Under the pieces are notes generated by a model. That model searched no databases, had not been told where the DNA came from, and was given only the letters and a program-made list of their open reading frames with translations. A DNA stretch of 64,000 bases from Scortum barcoo (Eukaryota; Chordata; Actinopteri; Centrarchiformes; Terapontidae). Shown piece after piece: positions 19,171-31,840 of this stretch (the first letter of the stretch is position 1; each line of letters opens with the position of its first letter). Both the position numbers and the translations under genes were made by a program. The DNA lies in NCBI GenBank assembly GCA_023238725.1, contig CM041536.1, positions 11,197,771 to 11,261,770 of the forward strand, read 5' to 3'.

Positions 19171-22100
19171 CCACACATCTAGTGTATAAGGTGCTTCCAT
19201 TGCAGCAAATTACACAGCGTGATAAAAGAATCGTGAATTTTCTGCACGCAGTTCATGCAAAGTCATTATCACTCTTTTGATATATTCTTATGAAGTTGCT
19301 ATTTGCAATGGGGCCTCCAATACATGTGAGTATCTCTTTCATCTAAGGCTCCCACAAAAACACAAACATTCGCATTCTTTATCCTCAAGGCTTTGTTTTA
19401 ATCTTTGCATTGCTCTTGAAACCGCAGCGTGTAGCACAAATTAGGTTACACTGTTCCACTGTTTTTCTTCTTCTTTCGCTGAACTTTGTCTAAATGTGTG
19501 ATGGTTCAGATGTGTGTGTATGCTTTCTGTGAGTGATAAAACAGCTTTGAGGCCTTTTACAGGGGAAACAAGCTTCAAACCAACATATGGCCTTGCAACA
19601 GGGTGTGAGTGATCACTCATTAGACAAATGGCTGGCCAAGCTGTCCCCCTGTCGTAAAGGGCTCGGCCCTGCTCCACTTTGTTTTCTAACAGGAACTAGT
19701 GCTAAGTGGAGATGCCAAACACTGCTCTGCAGACAAAGGCCACTCTCACCCCATATCCGGGTTGCCGTGGAGACCAGCGTCCTTATTGGAGAGCTAGAAA
19801 GATTCCAACATGTGCTAAAAACAGCCCAACAGATTTCACAAAACAGCAGATTTGAGCAATAACAATGTCCCACTTCTATTTCTTTCATTGTAGTGCACAT
19901 TTTTCTCTTTTTAACTATATATATTATTATTATTCAACATTATACAAGCACTGTTGTGTGTGAGTCGCTGTGTGTTTTGTGCTTCTGCGCATGTTCTCAT
20001 TTCTGAGTGTCTTTTTGTGTTTGGTCCCCTGAGGCTGAAAGCGGTGTCTTTCCTTAAATCTCCCATTGTTTACTTCTGCCGAGGCCATCTGTGATGTAAA
20101 ACTCTTTTTACTTGGAGATCTGACAAAGACACCAACCTTGACTTGAACAGTATTTAAAACAAGGTTGAGAGTCATTTTAATTGTATTCTTGCCTGAAGGC
20201 AAGACCCTGGACAAAGTAGAGTTGGTGAGATTATTGATTGGATTTCTCAAACTTTTTGTCAAGAGAGGAACTGATATTGATTCTGCTCCTCGTGACTTAT
20301 GAGAAGACAACTGTGGAAACTTTCACAGAAACCCAGAAAAGAAAGTACCAGCCAAGAAGGCAGAGGTTAGAAGTAGGACGACGGAGAAAATAATCCTCCT
20401 TCTCGCTGTCGTCATAGTCATTATTGTGCAGTTAGCGTTGAATTGAATTATAACTCATTTTTGTGGAAAGCCCCAATGTCAATGTGTCATCCTCCAAAGC
20501 ACCCCGTGGGAAAAGCCCAAGCTGAGCACGACCAGGCGGCGGTGGAGAAGTGTTTATGTGTTCATTGTGTGCTACTACCACATACCCTCACCACCAGACA
20601 ACCAGCTGACTAAGAGCTGGAACTCCAGGGGATCAATGCATCATTGACCATGCGCCTGGGCCTGGTATTGATCCAGCCCCACGCAGCCAGTTTGTATCTT
20701 CACTCAGCTAGATAGAGGTGCCGACACAATTAAGTGAGAATCTCTGCTTTGAGAGAGCGAGGATCACACACAAACACACACACACCCTAGTGTTCAATAG
20801 CAGCCCAAATCTGCTTGTCTCCATCACATGTCCTCTGCTCAACTTAACCAAGAAGCTATCAATGACCTTCCCCCCTTCCAATCTTTCTTATCTAAGGAGC
20901 TGGAGGATGGATTTCACTGTAGGGGTATGAGCAACTGTTAGTTCTGACCTAACAGCTGGATGTGTGCCCAATTGGGATGTCAAGAATGTGGCCTGCAGTG
21001 CTGTTGACAACACATGGTTGGTCTGTTTCTGACTGTGCATTTGTTCATTCTGGGAGTCTTCTCTAGTTAATCAGCCTGTTGTTCAGGAGTGTGTCAGCTG
21101 CCTGGTCAGAGGACTTCTGCCCTCGGGGATTCACACAATCTCATTTCCAAAATTGAGTGGGTCGGGAGAGCGCCAGTCGCAGGCTCAGATAAGAACTGCT
21201 TTAGATTCACAGCACGTAAAGGAACAATGGACTGAAATGATAAATGGCTTTGCAACACACAGCAAATTCATCAGAGACTGCCCGCCTGTTTTTGTGGTGA
21301 ACTAGCAATGCCCATAATGTGTAGAAGCTGATGATGTTCACCAATCCTATGCATGCACTGTGAAAACTCATTAAGCTAAGCTTGCCTGGGGGTAGAGCAT
21401 GTGTCCACCTGAGCATCTAACCAACATTAGGACCTATGCTGCAAGCCTAGCAGTTTCTCGAACTTTCTAACCCAGCTGAGTTTCTACGCTCTGCTCTCTG
21501 TGTGAGCTACACCCACACATACTGTGTGCCGGGTTGCCTTTGAGCTACTTTCGTACACTTTCTCTGTGTGGTTGTTCCTTGTTGTCTGCAAGCTGTATGC
21601 CCTCTAAAGCAGCATACAGTGCTATAGCTGCTTAGCATTCTGTGCACTTCAAAGCTCCTCAGTGTGACAGCACAGCCCAGGGCTCATTCTCTCCTAATTG
21701 GAGGTTCATTAAGGGACATGGTGCGCCTCAGGGGAGCCCTGCTCACTGCCAGAGGAGCCTGTCTTTATTCGGATTTTGGGGTGTTTACTTGCTGCGGCTG
21801 ATTTAGGAAGTCATGGAGAAATATGAAAATGGGTTTTTAATTGAGATAAAGGGTGATGTGGCATGTGTGTGGTCCCTTAGTGTCATGATCAGAGGGTATT
21901 AGCTCATTCCAGAGAGAGCTTTAGAGTGGGAAAAACATACCTGCTCCAGCTGCATTGGGGAGCCAAAGGACGAATTGTGCCATCCCCAGGGTTCAACTAC
22001 AGGTGATCATTTAGAGGGTCAATGGCATTTAAAGGGGTCAAGCTCCAACCCTTATAATCTCAACAGGGTTTCAGTTTTAATGATTATTTGCTATGCAGGC

Positions 22101-25100
22101 TCACGCTCAAGATGAAGTGAACTGGCTGGGTATCGAGGGGCTGGTTGGAGGGTGGCGACAGTTTGGCGAGGAGCAGACACAGTGTCCTTGTCGTGTTGAT
22201 CCATTTGTCCTGGGCGGTGCCCAGTGAAGCAGGGGAATATGGACTCACATCATTAATCGTGCTGAAAGTGTCAACTTCAAGGAGAACCACCCAAGGGTGT
22301 ACTATTTATACATAGAGAACTCTCAATGCAGGAAAATATCTTCCTTGTCTTTTAATTACAGTGACTTGACATGACCATCACGGTTGATTGTGAAGATGCT
22401 GGCCAAATAGACCTCTAGTTTTCTGAGTTAAGCATGAAAAAAGGCCTGTAGCAATGTTTCAGAATTCCTCATCCTCATACTGAGAAAAATTTAGGTCAGA
22501 TGGGTTTGCCCTCATTACAGAGCTCTGGCTTCTGTTGGTACTGTGAAGTTGATTTAGGATCCATTCTCATTAATCCACTATCAAACTCAACCGTGCTGGG
22601 CACCGCAGCGCAAACTGGCAGTGGGTCAAACAATGGGATCTTATTGCCGTGTGGCATTTCATGATGTCAGTAACGGGAGACGCTGCAGACATAGACAGTT
22701 GGCATTTACTGGATACCTCAGGGCAAAGACTGCCACTTAGATTGTCAGATTGAGGACATACATACATACAATATTTCCAGCTCAAAACACATTATCTGCA
22801 GCTATCGCGGTAAGATTTTTCTTACTGCTGTGTGTCATGTTTGTTTCTAAGGGGTGTTGTTTGCAAGCGTATACACATACGGCGCAACACGACTCCTTAT
22901 CTTGACACATTGCAAGCTTAGCAAAGATAGCACAACGTGAGGAAGATCTGCCTTTAATCTAGTAGTAATTTGTCAATGCTGTTGTAAGACTGCAGCTCCT
23001 GGGGTGCGAAACACCTTTCCCTTGTCTACATAATGTACTCTGAAGAATATTAGGAGAGACTTAGTGGTCTGATCTCAACAGCTGGGTTGTGATCGATGAG
23101 GACCTGCGATCCCATGGGAGTCATGGGAAAGACCGGTTTGTTTACTCCGCACTTTCTCTGGGGTCTCTGTGGCAGTTTGATTTATACTATGCAGGGTCGC
23201 ACCATAGGCTTGTTATTTGGAGCCTAGCTAGGGCCGGGTATAGTCCACTTCATTCTTAAGCATCCAATGCATTTTAATGCAGAAAAGAAAATTGGCTCCA
23301 GATCTGACAGTTGGTTTGACCCTGTGATGGGAGCAAAGAGCAAAGGGGTGAAGCTGGAAGAGAAATCAGACATTTTGTTTGGAGAATGAGATGTGAGCTG
23401 AGCCCTGAGAGTTTTTCCAGCCGACCCCTTCCTCCCCCTCCCCGTTCCGCCTCTTCATCCCTTGCTCCAGTAAATACAGTTTGCACTCTTCACAGGGGCC
23501 CAGGACCAACAGTGGAGAGCAGGAGGGATGAGAAAGGGCCTTTTCTGATGCTTTTTTCCTGAGACTGTAATGTATGCAAAGCTCAATTAAAGCCTCCTGT
23601 GCCTTCATTAGGCCTTACAGTGGGGCTTAGGAAGGGGAGGGGTTAATTAAAACCCATCTCGGGCAATGAGGCTGTTGGTTACTCTCAGAGTACCACTAGG
23701 AGGGTGATCAATACCTAAGCATATCATTATGATTTAGAGGAGCTGTTTAACCATAGCTCTAAATCAATTTCCCTGGCTCTGGAGAGGAAGGAGGGAGAGG
23801 AAAAAATAATAAGCCCTCAGGCTGGTGAGGGGAGGAAATGTTCTCATTCTATGTTAACTCGCTCCCACAGCAGACAAAGACTGCCTTCACATCTTTGCTA
23901 TTGTTCAATTTTATTGTCACGGTAACTTAACACAAGCCTACAATGAGACATAAAACTTTCTCTGGAGCTCACAGCACAAAATTAGAAGCAGAGGGAAAGC
24001 AAACCACCACAGTGAAAGAAAAACAGGAGAGGAAAAGATATGAGTTATGACTTTCTTATCCGCATGATTGTCATACTTTATATATCCTTATTTATGTACT
24101 GTGTAAAATAAATGCAACAACTGGCTGGGCAGTGCTTGTTTAAGACAGTCCTCTGGGAAGATCCTGGTTTATTTAACCAGTAAACTTGAATTTCCTAGTG
24201 GACTGGGTGAAAAGGTCAGTGCTGAATTGAGTCGAGCAGCCATCATAACCCAGGCTTCACTGCTGCCTCAGAGAAGCAGGGAGATCAGCCCAAGAACTCA
24301 TCTGACAGCAGATCAGGCATTTGAAAGGCTGCCTGAAGATGATGAGATTTCATCTGATGGACGTGCTGCAGCGTGCAAACAAAAGAAGTGAAAAGGAGGC
24401 ATTTTAACTTTTTTTTTTTTTTTCAATTAGAGGTGGCAGTGTGTAGCTGCCTAGTTGTGTAAACCTATTTACAATTCTTCAGAGAAATCATTTTAAAATC
24501 CGCTTGTTACCCAGACTGAGTCTTGGCTATCACTATGGGAGAGCAAATTAATAATCACAACTACAAAGCAAAGAGTGCCGGTTCATTTCTGCCCAATAAT
24601 TAATTTTCTTCTTTCACAGAGACTGCAATTATGGCTGCCCCACAGATTGTTTCCATTTCACTTTTTGCAGAATATGTAGAGATGATTCCTTAGACAATTC
24701 CTATCCTCCCTGAGGGAAAAAAATCCTGTTCATTTGCAGCCTAGTAGGTTAAGAAGACGCTTCAATGGAGACTTTGTGGTGCAGACATATATAGGTATAC
24801 AAGGTCATGGATACTGAGACATCCCTGTTGTCTCTTAAAGCAGGACAAGCGTTCTTCATTAACCAGGAGTGCTTCCAGGATGGGCCTTCATCAGGGAAAG
24901 TGTGTTTATGTCAGATAGAGGGTTGGCTCATGGGAGCACAGGGCTCCTGCCTCTCATTACATTAAGAAGAAGAAGCTCCACAGTAAAGGCCATACGTTGT
25001 CACTTAACACACATGGAGTCCCAGTCAGAGCTCATATCCTTAAAATGCTCTGAGACAGACAGCCCCTCAGAGTCACACTGAACCCAGGGGACCCCATCTG

Positions 25101-25530
25101 TCCAGAGATGGGAAGTCCTGATAGGGAATCAGGCCATGTGACTGTGAAAGTGCATTTTAAAATTACATAGGTTGTCACGGTGTGGTGAGATGAGTTGTGT
25201 CAGGTTGGGTTGACACTGTGTAGCCAAACTTGTAGTTACTTAGGGATTGCTGCGAAGCTGTAGCTGGTACAGTGTGCCGGAGGGGATAATACAAGGATTT
25301 TCAGCTGAAATTGGACCAAATGAACTGACAGGCCTGTGTGTGTGTGTGTGTGTGTGTTGTATGTTTGAGTGGCAGAACTCATTAAATTTATGAGCAGGTT
25401 TTTGCAGAGTATTATTTTCTTGGCAGTTTCATCTGAATGCCTATCCAGAGTGCAGGAGAATGGGAGTACTGTGAACATTTGGCAGGATTCATTAAGTGGC
25501 ATGTTCCATGTTTATGTTGTTTTCTCTCAG
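19171..25530. other. non-coding stretch upstream of tspan18, no gene seen
   Basis: No supported coding exon. It ends in the splice acceptor of the tspan18 5'UTR/coding exon, so at least its 3' part is intron. It holds a hairpin-forming inverted repeat (23731-23765), T-run (about 24409-24423) and TG microsatellite (25334-25357). Confidence 0.55.
25334..25357. repeat. (TG)n microsatellite
   Basis: About 11 TG units in the intron just upstream of the first tspan18 coding exon. Confidence 0.95.
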
Positions 25531-25626
25531 GGGCAGGGAGAGGCTTCAGCGCGAGGGACGACCATGGAGGGGGACTGTCTGAGCTGCATCAAGTACCTCA
25601 TGTTTGTCTTCAATTTCCTCATCTTT
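25531..25626 (+). CDS. tspan18: tspan18 first coding exon, with 33 nt of 5'UTR
   Basis: The exon starts after a good acceptor (TTTTCTCTCAG, ending at 25530). It has 33 nt of 5'UTR, then an ATG at 25564 in ACCATGG context. It encodes residues 1-21, including the juxtamembrane cysteines C5 and C8, which are typical palmitoylation positions in tetraspanins, and the start of TM1. The donor is GTAAGT at 25627. The acceptor upstream of the start codon means the transcript begins in one or more non-coding exons further 5', which I could not place. Confidence 0.93.
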
Positions 25627-28600
25627 GTAAGTATTTTCCTCTCTTTCTCAAAGACACTTAATCTGGCCATCTCTGAAGTTAGCATCAATCTAATGATATG
25701 AGATGGGCTCCTGGCTGCCCCCTTGCCCGACTGACTAATGGTGCTGCATTTGCATTTCATTAGACGGAGGCAATCTTGATTCTATCAAATTCTCTTTTGA
25801 TTAGATTTTAGTGTGCTGACACACATCTGAGGCGGACTGTGCCACGAAGACTTTGTGACTGGCACCTGAGTTTATCAGTCTTGATCAGACAATCAAGGGT
25901 AATCCTGTTAGTCAGAGCCTGGATGGGGGGGAGGGTCAGAGGAAGAAGGTTTGTCTCTTTTCCTGCTTTATTAAGCGCAACAAAACCGTTTAGAGACTCT
26001 ACTCAGACGTGGTTGTTCAAGGCTGGGGCAATAATGCAATCACCAGAGCAAAGAATGAACTTGACTGGTAGCGTCACTCAGGAACAACCAATCTTTTTCA
26101 CTGCAATGCCTTTATTCTTTTCTTTGGCCAGCATTTTTCAAGCTCAAAATGGCCACCTATCCTCATACCACAACCTCTGCCTCTGGGATGAAGTAGCGTT
26201 CATTTACAGATGTGGTAGAAGTGTGTCAGGCTCAGATCTCTTCTCCCCCACACCTCAGTACCTTCTTTTCTTAATCACATGAGTCACCCCACAGTGGCTA
26301 CAGATAGGGTTTTAGTGAAAGGGAGGATGGGAGAGGATGTAGGCTGCAGTGCTATGCATTTCTTTAGCAGGTTTGGGGAGTTAGTTGAAGCAGGATAGAT
26401 ATCTCCACCCACCCCCCACTAAGGTATTATTGCTCTGTAGATATTCAGCCTTTTATCTGCCCTCAACTCTCAAGCCAACCTTTCAGAGGTTTTGCATTAC
26501 CAGCATGTTTTCCTGGAAAAAAAAAAGCACAAATTTATTTTCCATTATATGACATCTTGTTCAGTGTTTCTCCTGCCACTGGGGATATGCAGCTTTCCTC
26601 TGAGTTCCCATTAATTTTTAAAATGCAGCCAATTTCTGTTTTGTCTAACTAGTGTCTTCTCTCCTTTGTCTCCATCAGCTGGGGGGTTCTTTCCTCCTGG
26701 GAGTGGGAGTGTGGGTGCTGGTGGACCCCACAGGGTTCAGGGAAATCGTAGCAGCCAATCCCCTGCTGTTCACAGGTGTCTACATCATCCTGGGCATGGG
26801 AGGCATGCTCTTCCTTCTGGGCTTCCTGGGCTGCTGTGGAGCCATCCGCGAAAATAAGTGTCTGCTCCTCTTTGTGAGTTGGCTGACAAATTTACGATGC
26901 CGTTCTGTTACTGATCTTGTTTGTGTGCATGTGTGTTGATTATTCTATCCGTCAGTTTTTTCGACTGTCATGCTTGAAACAGAAAGCCAAAGGAGAAAAA
27001 TGCCCTTCTTTTTGCCTCCGTGCCTCAAGCCTCATGCATAATTAATGCTGACTGAAGAGGGCACCGCCAAAATGTGATTTTTACTGAGTGACGTGCACTT
27101 TTTCTGACACTCATCCACCTTGTTTTGCTCTGGCTCACTGTTTGCCTTCTTTCTTTTGTCTTATTGCAGTTCTTCATGCTCATCCTCCTCATATTCTTAG
27201 CAGAGCTGGCTGCTGCCATCCTGGCCTTCATATTCCGAGAGCATGTAAGTTACTGCAGTATTTGCTTCACCAGTAAGGTGTCAAATTCCAACACCAAAAT
27301 GTTTTCACAGAGAATCACAAGTTGGCATTTATCACCTGCTGAGGTCCACGGTCCTCTTATTATTTCAATTTCATACTATTTCAAGAGAGGTATTAGGCAG
27401 CCTTTTTGTATGATTGTGTGTGCTTAAACAACATTAAGAGAGTAATCTTCCAATGTAGCAGTATACTGCTAATGTTGTCAGACTCACAGTGTAAAGAAAC
27501 AATGCAACCGAACCAGAGATATCATCTCTTTTTTTTTATTCCACACATTCTTCTGCTTTGTCAAAACCTGGCAGCTACTTTACCCATAATGAAACTTGAC
27601 TGCTGACTGTTTGGTCAGAGAAGCAACTAATGAAGCCCCGTAGCCTCAGGCCAGTAGCCTCAAGCAGAAATGAGGAGCGGACTCCTGAAGCCTGTTACTA
27701 ACTAACTTCTGTCCAACTACACACCAGATTTGTTTCATTTTCAAGGCTATTGTCAGCCATTACCTGACATTAGCCTGACATTACGTCACATGAGGACATT
27801 TATCAGACACTGCGCAGCTCCTTCAGGGCCACAAAATGCTTTTTGTAACCATTTCACATGTGCAGTCGTGCTCCCCAAGACCTGTAAACAAAATTTGATG
27901 TGTAGAATTGGTTTAAATGATACCCAGCACTTGAGTCCAGTGACCTTTTCTGATTTGAAAGAAACAGATATTATCCCTATAGTGACACTAACCTGTGCTC
28001 TCGCTGGCTGTTTTTTTTTTTAGCTGACAAGAGAGTATTTCACCAAGGAGCTGAAGAGACATTATCAGGGCTACAACAACACTGACGTCTTCACCTCCAC
28101 ATGGAATGCCATCATGACTACAGTAAGGCCACAGCACACATGGCAAAGAGCTTACATACTGAAGCTTTTACCAACTCATTGCTTCCACCAGCAGTCTGTG
28201 GAAACAGGGAGGTTTGCAGCCTGGCGTCAGGGGGCTATATTTTATAGATAAAATCCTAGACATTTAGGTCAATATTCATGCTGGATTGGTGCACGCACAC
28301 AGTGGACCACAGGCCAGTGCACAAATGGGCACTCAGCAATAACGGCTTCTTCTCCCATTCTCTCCTCTCCTCCCATCAGTTTGACTGCTGTGGGGTGAAC
28401 AGCCCAGAGGATTTTAAGGACAGCCTGTTCAGGCAGATCAACCAAAATCACATGGTGCCAGAAGCCTGCTGCCAGCGTGCCATTCATACCAAGGATATGG
28501 CCTATATCAGCCAGGAGCAGTGCTTATCAGGCAATATGATGTTCCGCAATAACAAGGTATCTTCTGACATCTACCCATGACATCCTCTCTCTCCTTCTCC

Positions 28601-29875
28601 CTCTCTCTCCCACTTTCCAAACCACCTCCAGACTTAATTAGAGCAGGAGACAGTTGAGGGGTGACATCCAGGGGCTTTCTGAATCCTCCATGGCTGATTA
28701 GTGCTTTTCCATGTTTCAGGTGTCATGGGAGGCCATCTTACCATGTGTTATTGTGTGGAGACACCACCTTATGTATGCATCTGAGCGTGTGTGTGTGTTT
28801 GTGTACATGTGCACACATGGGTAAATAGGAATTTCGATTAATCATAGATGAGTGCAAAAATAGAGCATAAAAGGTATATGAACATGTTAAATGAGGTGTG
28901 CTTTGCAAGTGCACCCCCACATCCCTGCTCCATGTGTGTAAAGAAAGAAGGAATGTAATCACAGCGAAAGCTGATAGGAAGGCGTTTGCACCGCGGTCTC
29001 CACCTGTTGTTTTTGAGCTACTAGAACAATGCGAGGTGCCCACATTGTGTGTCTCTCTCATTCACACAAAGAGCCCTCATTAAAAGGCAGTGAGGCTGGA
29101 GGCCCTACTTCCTACTCATTCAACCAGGCCTTTGTTCAAAGCCTCACATGATTAAAGCTGTAATGTTACTTTAATTGTCTGTGTAATTCTGCAAGTTTAT
29201 AGCCTATTGATTCTCTGCTGAGTGTCACATCTTTGTGTGTCCACAGGGCTGTTACTCTGCAGTGGTTGACTACTTTGAACTGTACATCTATGTGGCTGGA
29301 GCGCTGGCCATTGTGGTGCTGACCATTGAGGTATGAAGGGTTTTCATTTTAGTGCAATCAGCACATATGCAGCATTTTCTTTGCCTCTCCAGTCACGTGA
29401 ATATTGATTTCTGGAATGGGTAACTCTGCAATAAGCTGAGGTTATTTGCTTGAGTATAAGTGTTATTTGAAAGCTCTCTGTGTGACAAGATCCCCACCTA
29501 GTGGTGAGACTAGGTGCTACAGGAACATTGATTTTAATTTGTTTTTTGCACTGCTACGTTTTTCTTCTTTTTTTTTTATTTGGATGTAGTTTACTTCTTA
29601 AACATGTAAAAAAAACTGGAGTGTAAATACAGAGTTTTGGTGGAGGTTGAGTTTGCGTGAAAACAGTTCAGGAATGCCTTTAACCAATTGTAAATGTAAT
29701 TGCGACTGTAAATACAGAAATAACCCAGAGCAGAGAGAGTACACTGCTGCCCCACATGTTTGTCATAATTGTGTAAAACCAATCTTTTTCTGTGTGCTAA
29801 TAATTTCTTTTTGCTTTCTTTCCACAGCTCTTTGCCATGGTCTTTGCAATGTGTCTCTTCAGGGGAATCCAGTAG
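25531..29875 (+). CDS. tspan18: tetraspanin-18 (seven coding exons, complete)
   Basis: Tetraspanin-18 is a four-pass membrane protein that organises partner proteins in tetraspanin microdomains; in mammals it has been linked to endothelial calcium entry. Joined coding segments are 25564-25626, 26679-26873, 27170-27244, 28024-28122, 28380-28556, 29247-29330 and 29828-29875. They give 246 residues, close to the roughly 248 of mammalian TSPAN18. All junctions are GT-AG and every coding intron is phase 0. Predicted membrane segments lie near residues 11-33, 53-76, 86-108 and 213-237. The large loop has the CCG motif (147-149) and six cysteines (147, 148, 174, 175, 192, 205), plus one NxT glycosylation sequon at N129. 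The start MEGDCLSCIKYLM, the stretch DPTGFREIVAANPLL and the end MCLFRGIQ match my memory of TSPAN18 closely. The ATG has a strong Kozak context (ACCATGG). Teleosts can carry a and b copies; which one this is cannot be told here. Confidence 0.96.
26679..26873 (+). CDS. tspan18: tspan18 coding exon 2
   Basis: The acceptor is TCTCCATCAG (ends 26678) and the donor GTGAGT (26874). The exon has 65 codons, residues 22-86: the rest of TM1, the small extracellular loop with DPTGFREIVAANP, TM2, and the cytoplasmic turn GCCGAIRENKC with cysteines 73, 74 and 82. GCCGAxRENKCLL is a tetraspanin signature. Confidence 0.95.
27170..27244 (+). CDS. tspan18: tspan18 coding exon 3
   Basis: The acceptor is TTATTGCAG (ends 27169) and the donor GTAAGT (27245). 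The exon has 25 codons, residues 87-111, forming TM3 (FFMLILLIFLAELAAAILAF) and the start of the large extracellular loop. The conserved polar E of TM3 (LAEL) is present. Confidence 0.95.
28024..28122 (+). CDS. tspan18: tspan18 coding exon 4
   Basis: The acceptor is a T-run followed by TAG (ends 28023) and the donor is GTAAGG (28123). The exon has 33 codons, residues 112-144, covering the first helices of the large extracellular loop. It has an N-glycosylation sequon NNT at N129 and the conserved WNAIM segment just before the CCG motif of the next exon. Confidence 0.94.
28380..28556 (+). CDS. tspan18: tspan18 coding exon 5 (large loop, CCG motif)
   Basis: The acceptor is CTCCCATCAG (ends 28379) and the donor GTATCT (28557). 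The exon has 59 codons, residues 145-203, the variable part of the large extracellular loop. It opens with FDCCGVN, the diagnostic tetraspanin CCG, and also contains PEACC and one further cysteine (EQC). This region diverges most from mammalian TSPAN18, as expected for a partner-binding loop. Confidence 0.95.
29247..29330 (+). CDS. tspan18: tspan18 coding exon 6
   Basis: The acceptor is TGTCCACAG (ends 29246) and the donor GTATGA (29331). The exon has 28 codons, residues 204-231. It begins with GCY, the last loop cysteine, and runs into TM4 (YVAGALAIVVLTIE). Confidence 0.95.
29828..29875 (+). CDS. tspan18: tspan18 last coding exon with stop
   Basis: The acceptor is CTTTCCACAG (ends 29827). 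It encodes the end of TM4 and the short cytoplasmic tail LFAMVFAMCLFRGIQ, followed by TAG at 29873-29875. The FRGIQ end is shared with mammalian TSPAN18. Confidence 0.95.
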   Translation, partial: LFAMVFAMCLFRGIQ

Positions 29876-31170
29876 AGCTGCTCCATCTGAACTTCTTTTT
29901 CCAAAAAAAAGGGAATTCAGGAGAAAAAGAACAAAATGGACACTTGTAAATTTGTGGATCTCTTTTTCTATTGGCTAATTGATAGAAAAACCAACTCTCA
30001 AGCTCTTGTACTTCACAGCTGGACTTTTGAGGTACTGGGTGGTTACAAAAACACATACACAAACACACACACACACAAACTATAAAGAAAGTGGGAGATC
30101 AGAGACAAAACTGATGTAAAAAGATTTGTGTGTAAAGTGGAAACAGTCATTTTTGGACCAGGTCTAGAACAGACTGGGATTAAAGTGAACCAGGCATGAG
30201 GACCAGGTGAAGCCTGAGCAGAAGGCACTGCACTGACTTTTGGATGAAGAATATTTATATTAAGTAAAGTTGGCTTAACTGTAAAAAATGTGTTTTATGT
30301 ACACTTTGGCTGTTGCCCTTTTCCCTTTCATACTGTATACTGTAACACACTCGCTCCCCCCATATGCCTTTTTTACAGCCCCAATTCTTTAATGCTGTAT
30401 CATATAAGCTCTGTGTGTGTGTCTGTGGTGAGTGAGGAGTGTGTGTGTGTGTGTGTGCATGTGTGCGTGTATGCACTCTTTTTGAATGTGTATGAACTAG
30501 TTTGTGCGCATGTGAGCTCGTGGCTCTCCATGACCCCTCCCAAGCTTGAAAGCCAATCTCCGATTCTTTTTCTATTTGTAAGGTGATGTTTATTGCAGTA
30601 GTGGTTACATGTGGTTTTAGGTGGTGAAATGTATGTGTATGCATTTGTATTAGATTCTGGAAAAGTAATGACATAAATGGCATTCTAAATGACCACACTT
30701 GTGTTTTTCTTTTCTTAAACAGTGATTTTTATAAATACAATGAACTCCGCATTTATTGTTTGCCAAATAATCCCCATAAATAATGATAATGCATCCTAGC
30801 AAGAAGAAAACATGCACAGCACATGAATATTTCTGCAAAAACGAATGTTTATCAAGCCTGATCAAGTAAGAACAGCTTCATTATTTACAGACAAAAGCCT
30901 TGCTAATGGTGTGAAAAACAACCTTTAAGATTTTTTTTGTATCAGGCCCCGTGATAAAATCAATTTTCTAGTTGAACTGAGAAACCAGGATATTTATCAT
31001 AATTGACTGTTATACATTTAGCTGCAGCCTTGTGGCATTGGTGATTTGTCTCTTTTCATAAAAAAATCATTCATCTCTGCTACATCCTTCTGACAGTATT
31101 GAAACATAAAAGATGGATGTTTCATTTATTGTTGAGTCAAAGCATAATAAAATGTGGTCAGCGTGCACAT
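29876..31170 (+). other. tspan18: tspan18 3'UTR (approximate end)
   Basis: Non-coding sequence follows the stop codon. It includes a CA/GT-rich stretch (about 30050-30080) and a GT microsatellite (about 30410-30470). A canonical AATAAA at 31146-31151 is followed within about 20 nt by GT-rich sequence, which makes it the best polyadenylation candidate. A second AATAAA lies at 31283-31288. The true 3' end is inferred, not seen. Confidence 0.55.
31146..31151 (+). terminator. candidate polyadenylation signal of tspan18
   Basis: AATAAA hexamer about 1.27 kb after the tspan18 stop, with a GT-rich downstream element (TGTGGTCAGCGTG, then TGTTGTCGTG). It is the first canonical hexamer I recognise after the stop with such a downstream element; 31283-31288 is the alternative. 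Confidence 0.45.
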
Positions 31171-31822
31171 ATGGCTCTCAGTGTTGTCGTGATAATGAAC
31201 TCAATTTCATGTCAAATGCATTAGCATATTGATTTTTTTCCTTCAAGAAAATCTATAATAGTGTAAACATCATACAAAAAATAATAAATATGGTTTTACA
31301 AAAATGCCTGTGGAAACTGAGCTATTGCAACAGCTGTGGGAAATGACAAAAGGACAAAGAAAAGAACAATTGAAAGTGAGGCTTTAAACATGAGGTGACA
31401 GTTGCAGTGTTAAAACAGCATAGTGACAATGAATAACACCATTTGTGCATTTTGTTTGAACATTAATATAGTATACAGAGGCATATACACACGTAAAACA
31501 GCTGGAGATATGAGTAAAAGAGGGTTATTAAATATCCTATACAGGTGTTGACATACTTTGCCTGATTAGACCTCTACTGGTAGCAATCATTTTACCTCCA
31601 GAACATTTTATTGTACTTGTTAATGCGGAGCAACTTGCTCAGTTATCATTTGTATTCATACGTGGAGTCTACACCCACAATTCACAGTGCAGTTTTGCAA
31701 ACTTTCAATCTGAGAGGTCTAATCTGCCACAAAAGGAAAAAGGTGTGTAGGCTATATGTGCACAATAACACAATATGATGCAGTAAAAAGTACAAGATTT
31801 GCTATGGTTTCACAAAAAAGAT

Positions 31823-31840
31823 AACACACACACACACACA
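31823..31840. repeat. (AC)n microsatellite
   Basis: Nine AC units in the intergenic region after tspan18. Confidence 0.9.
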
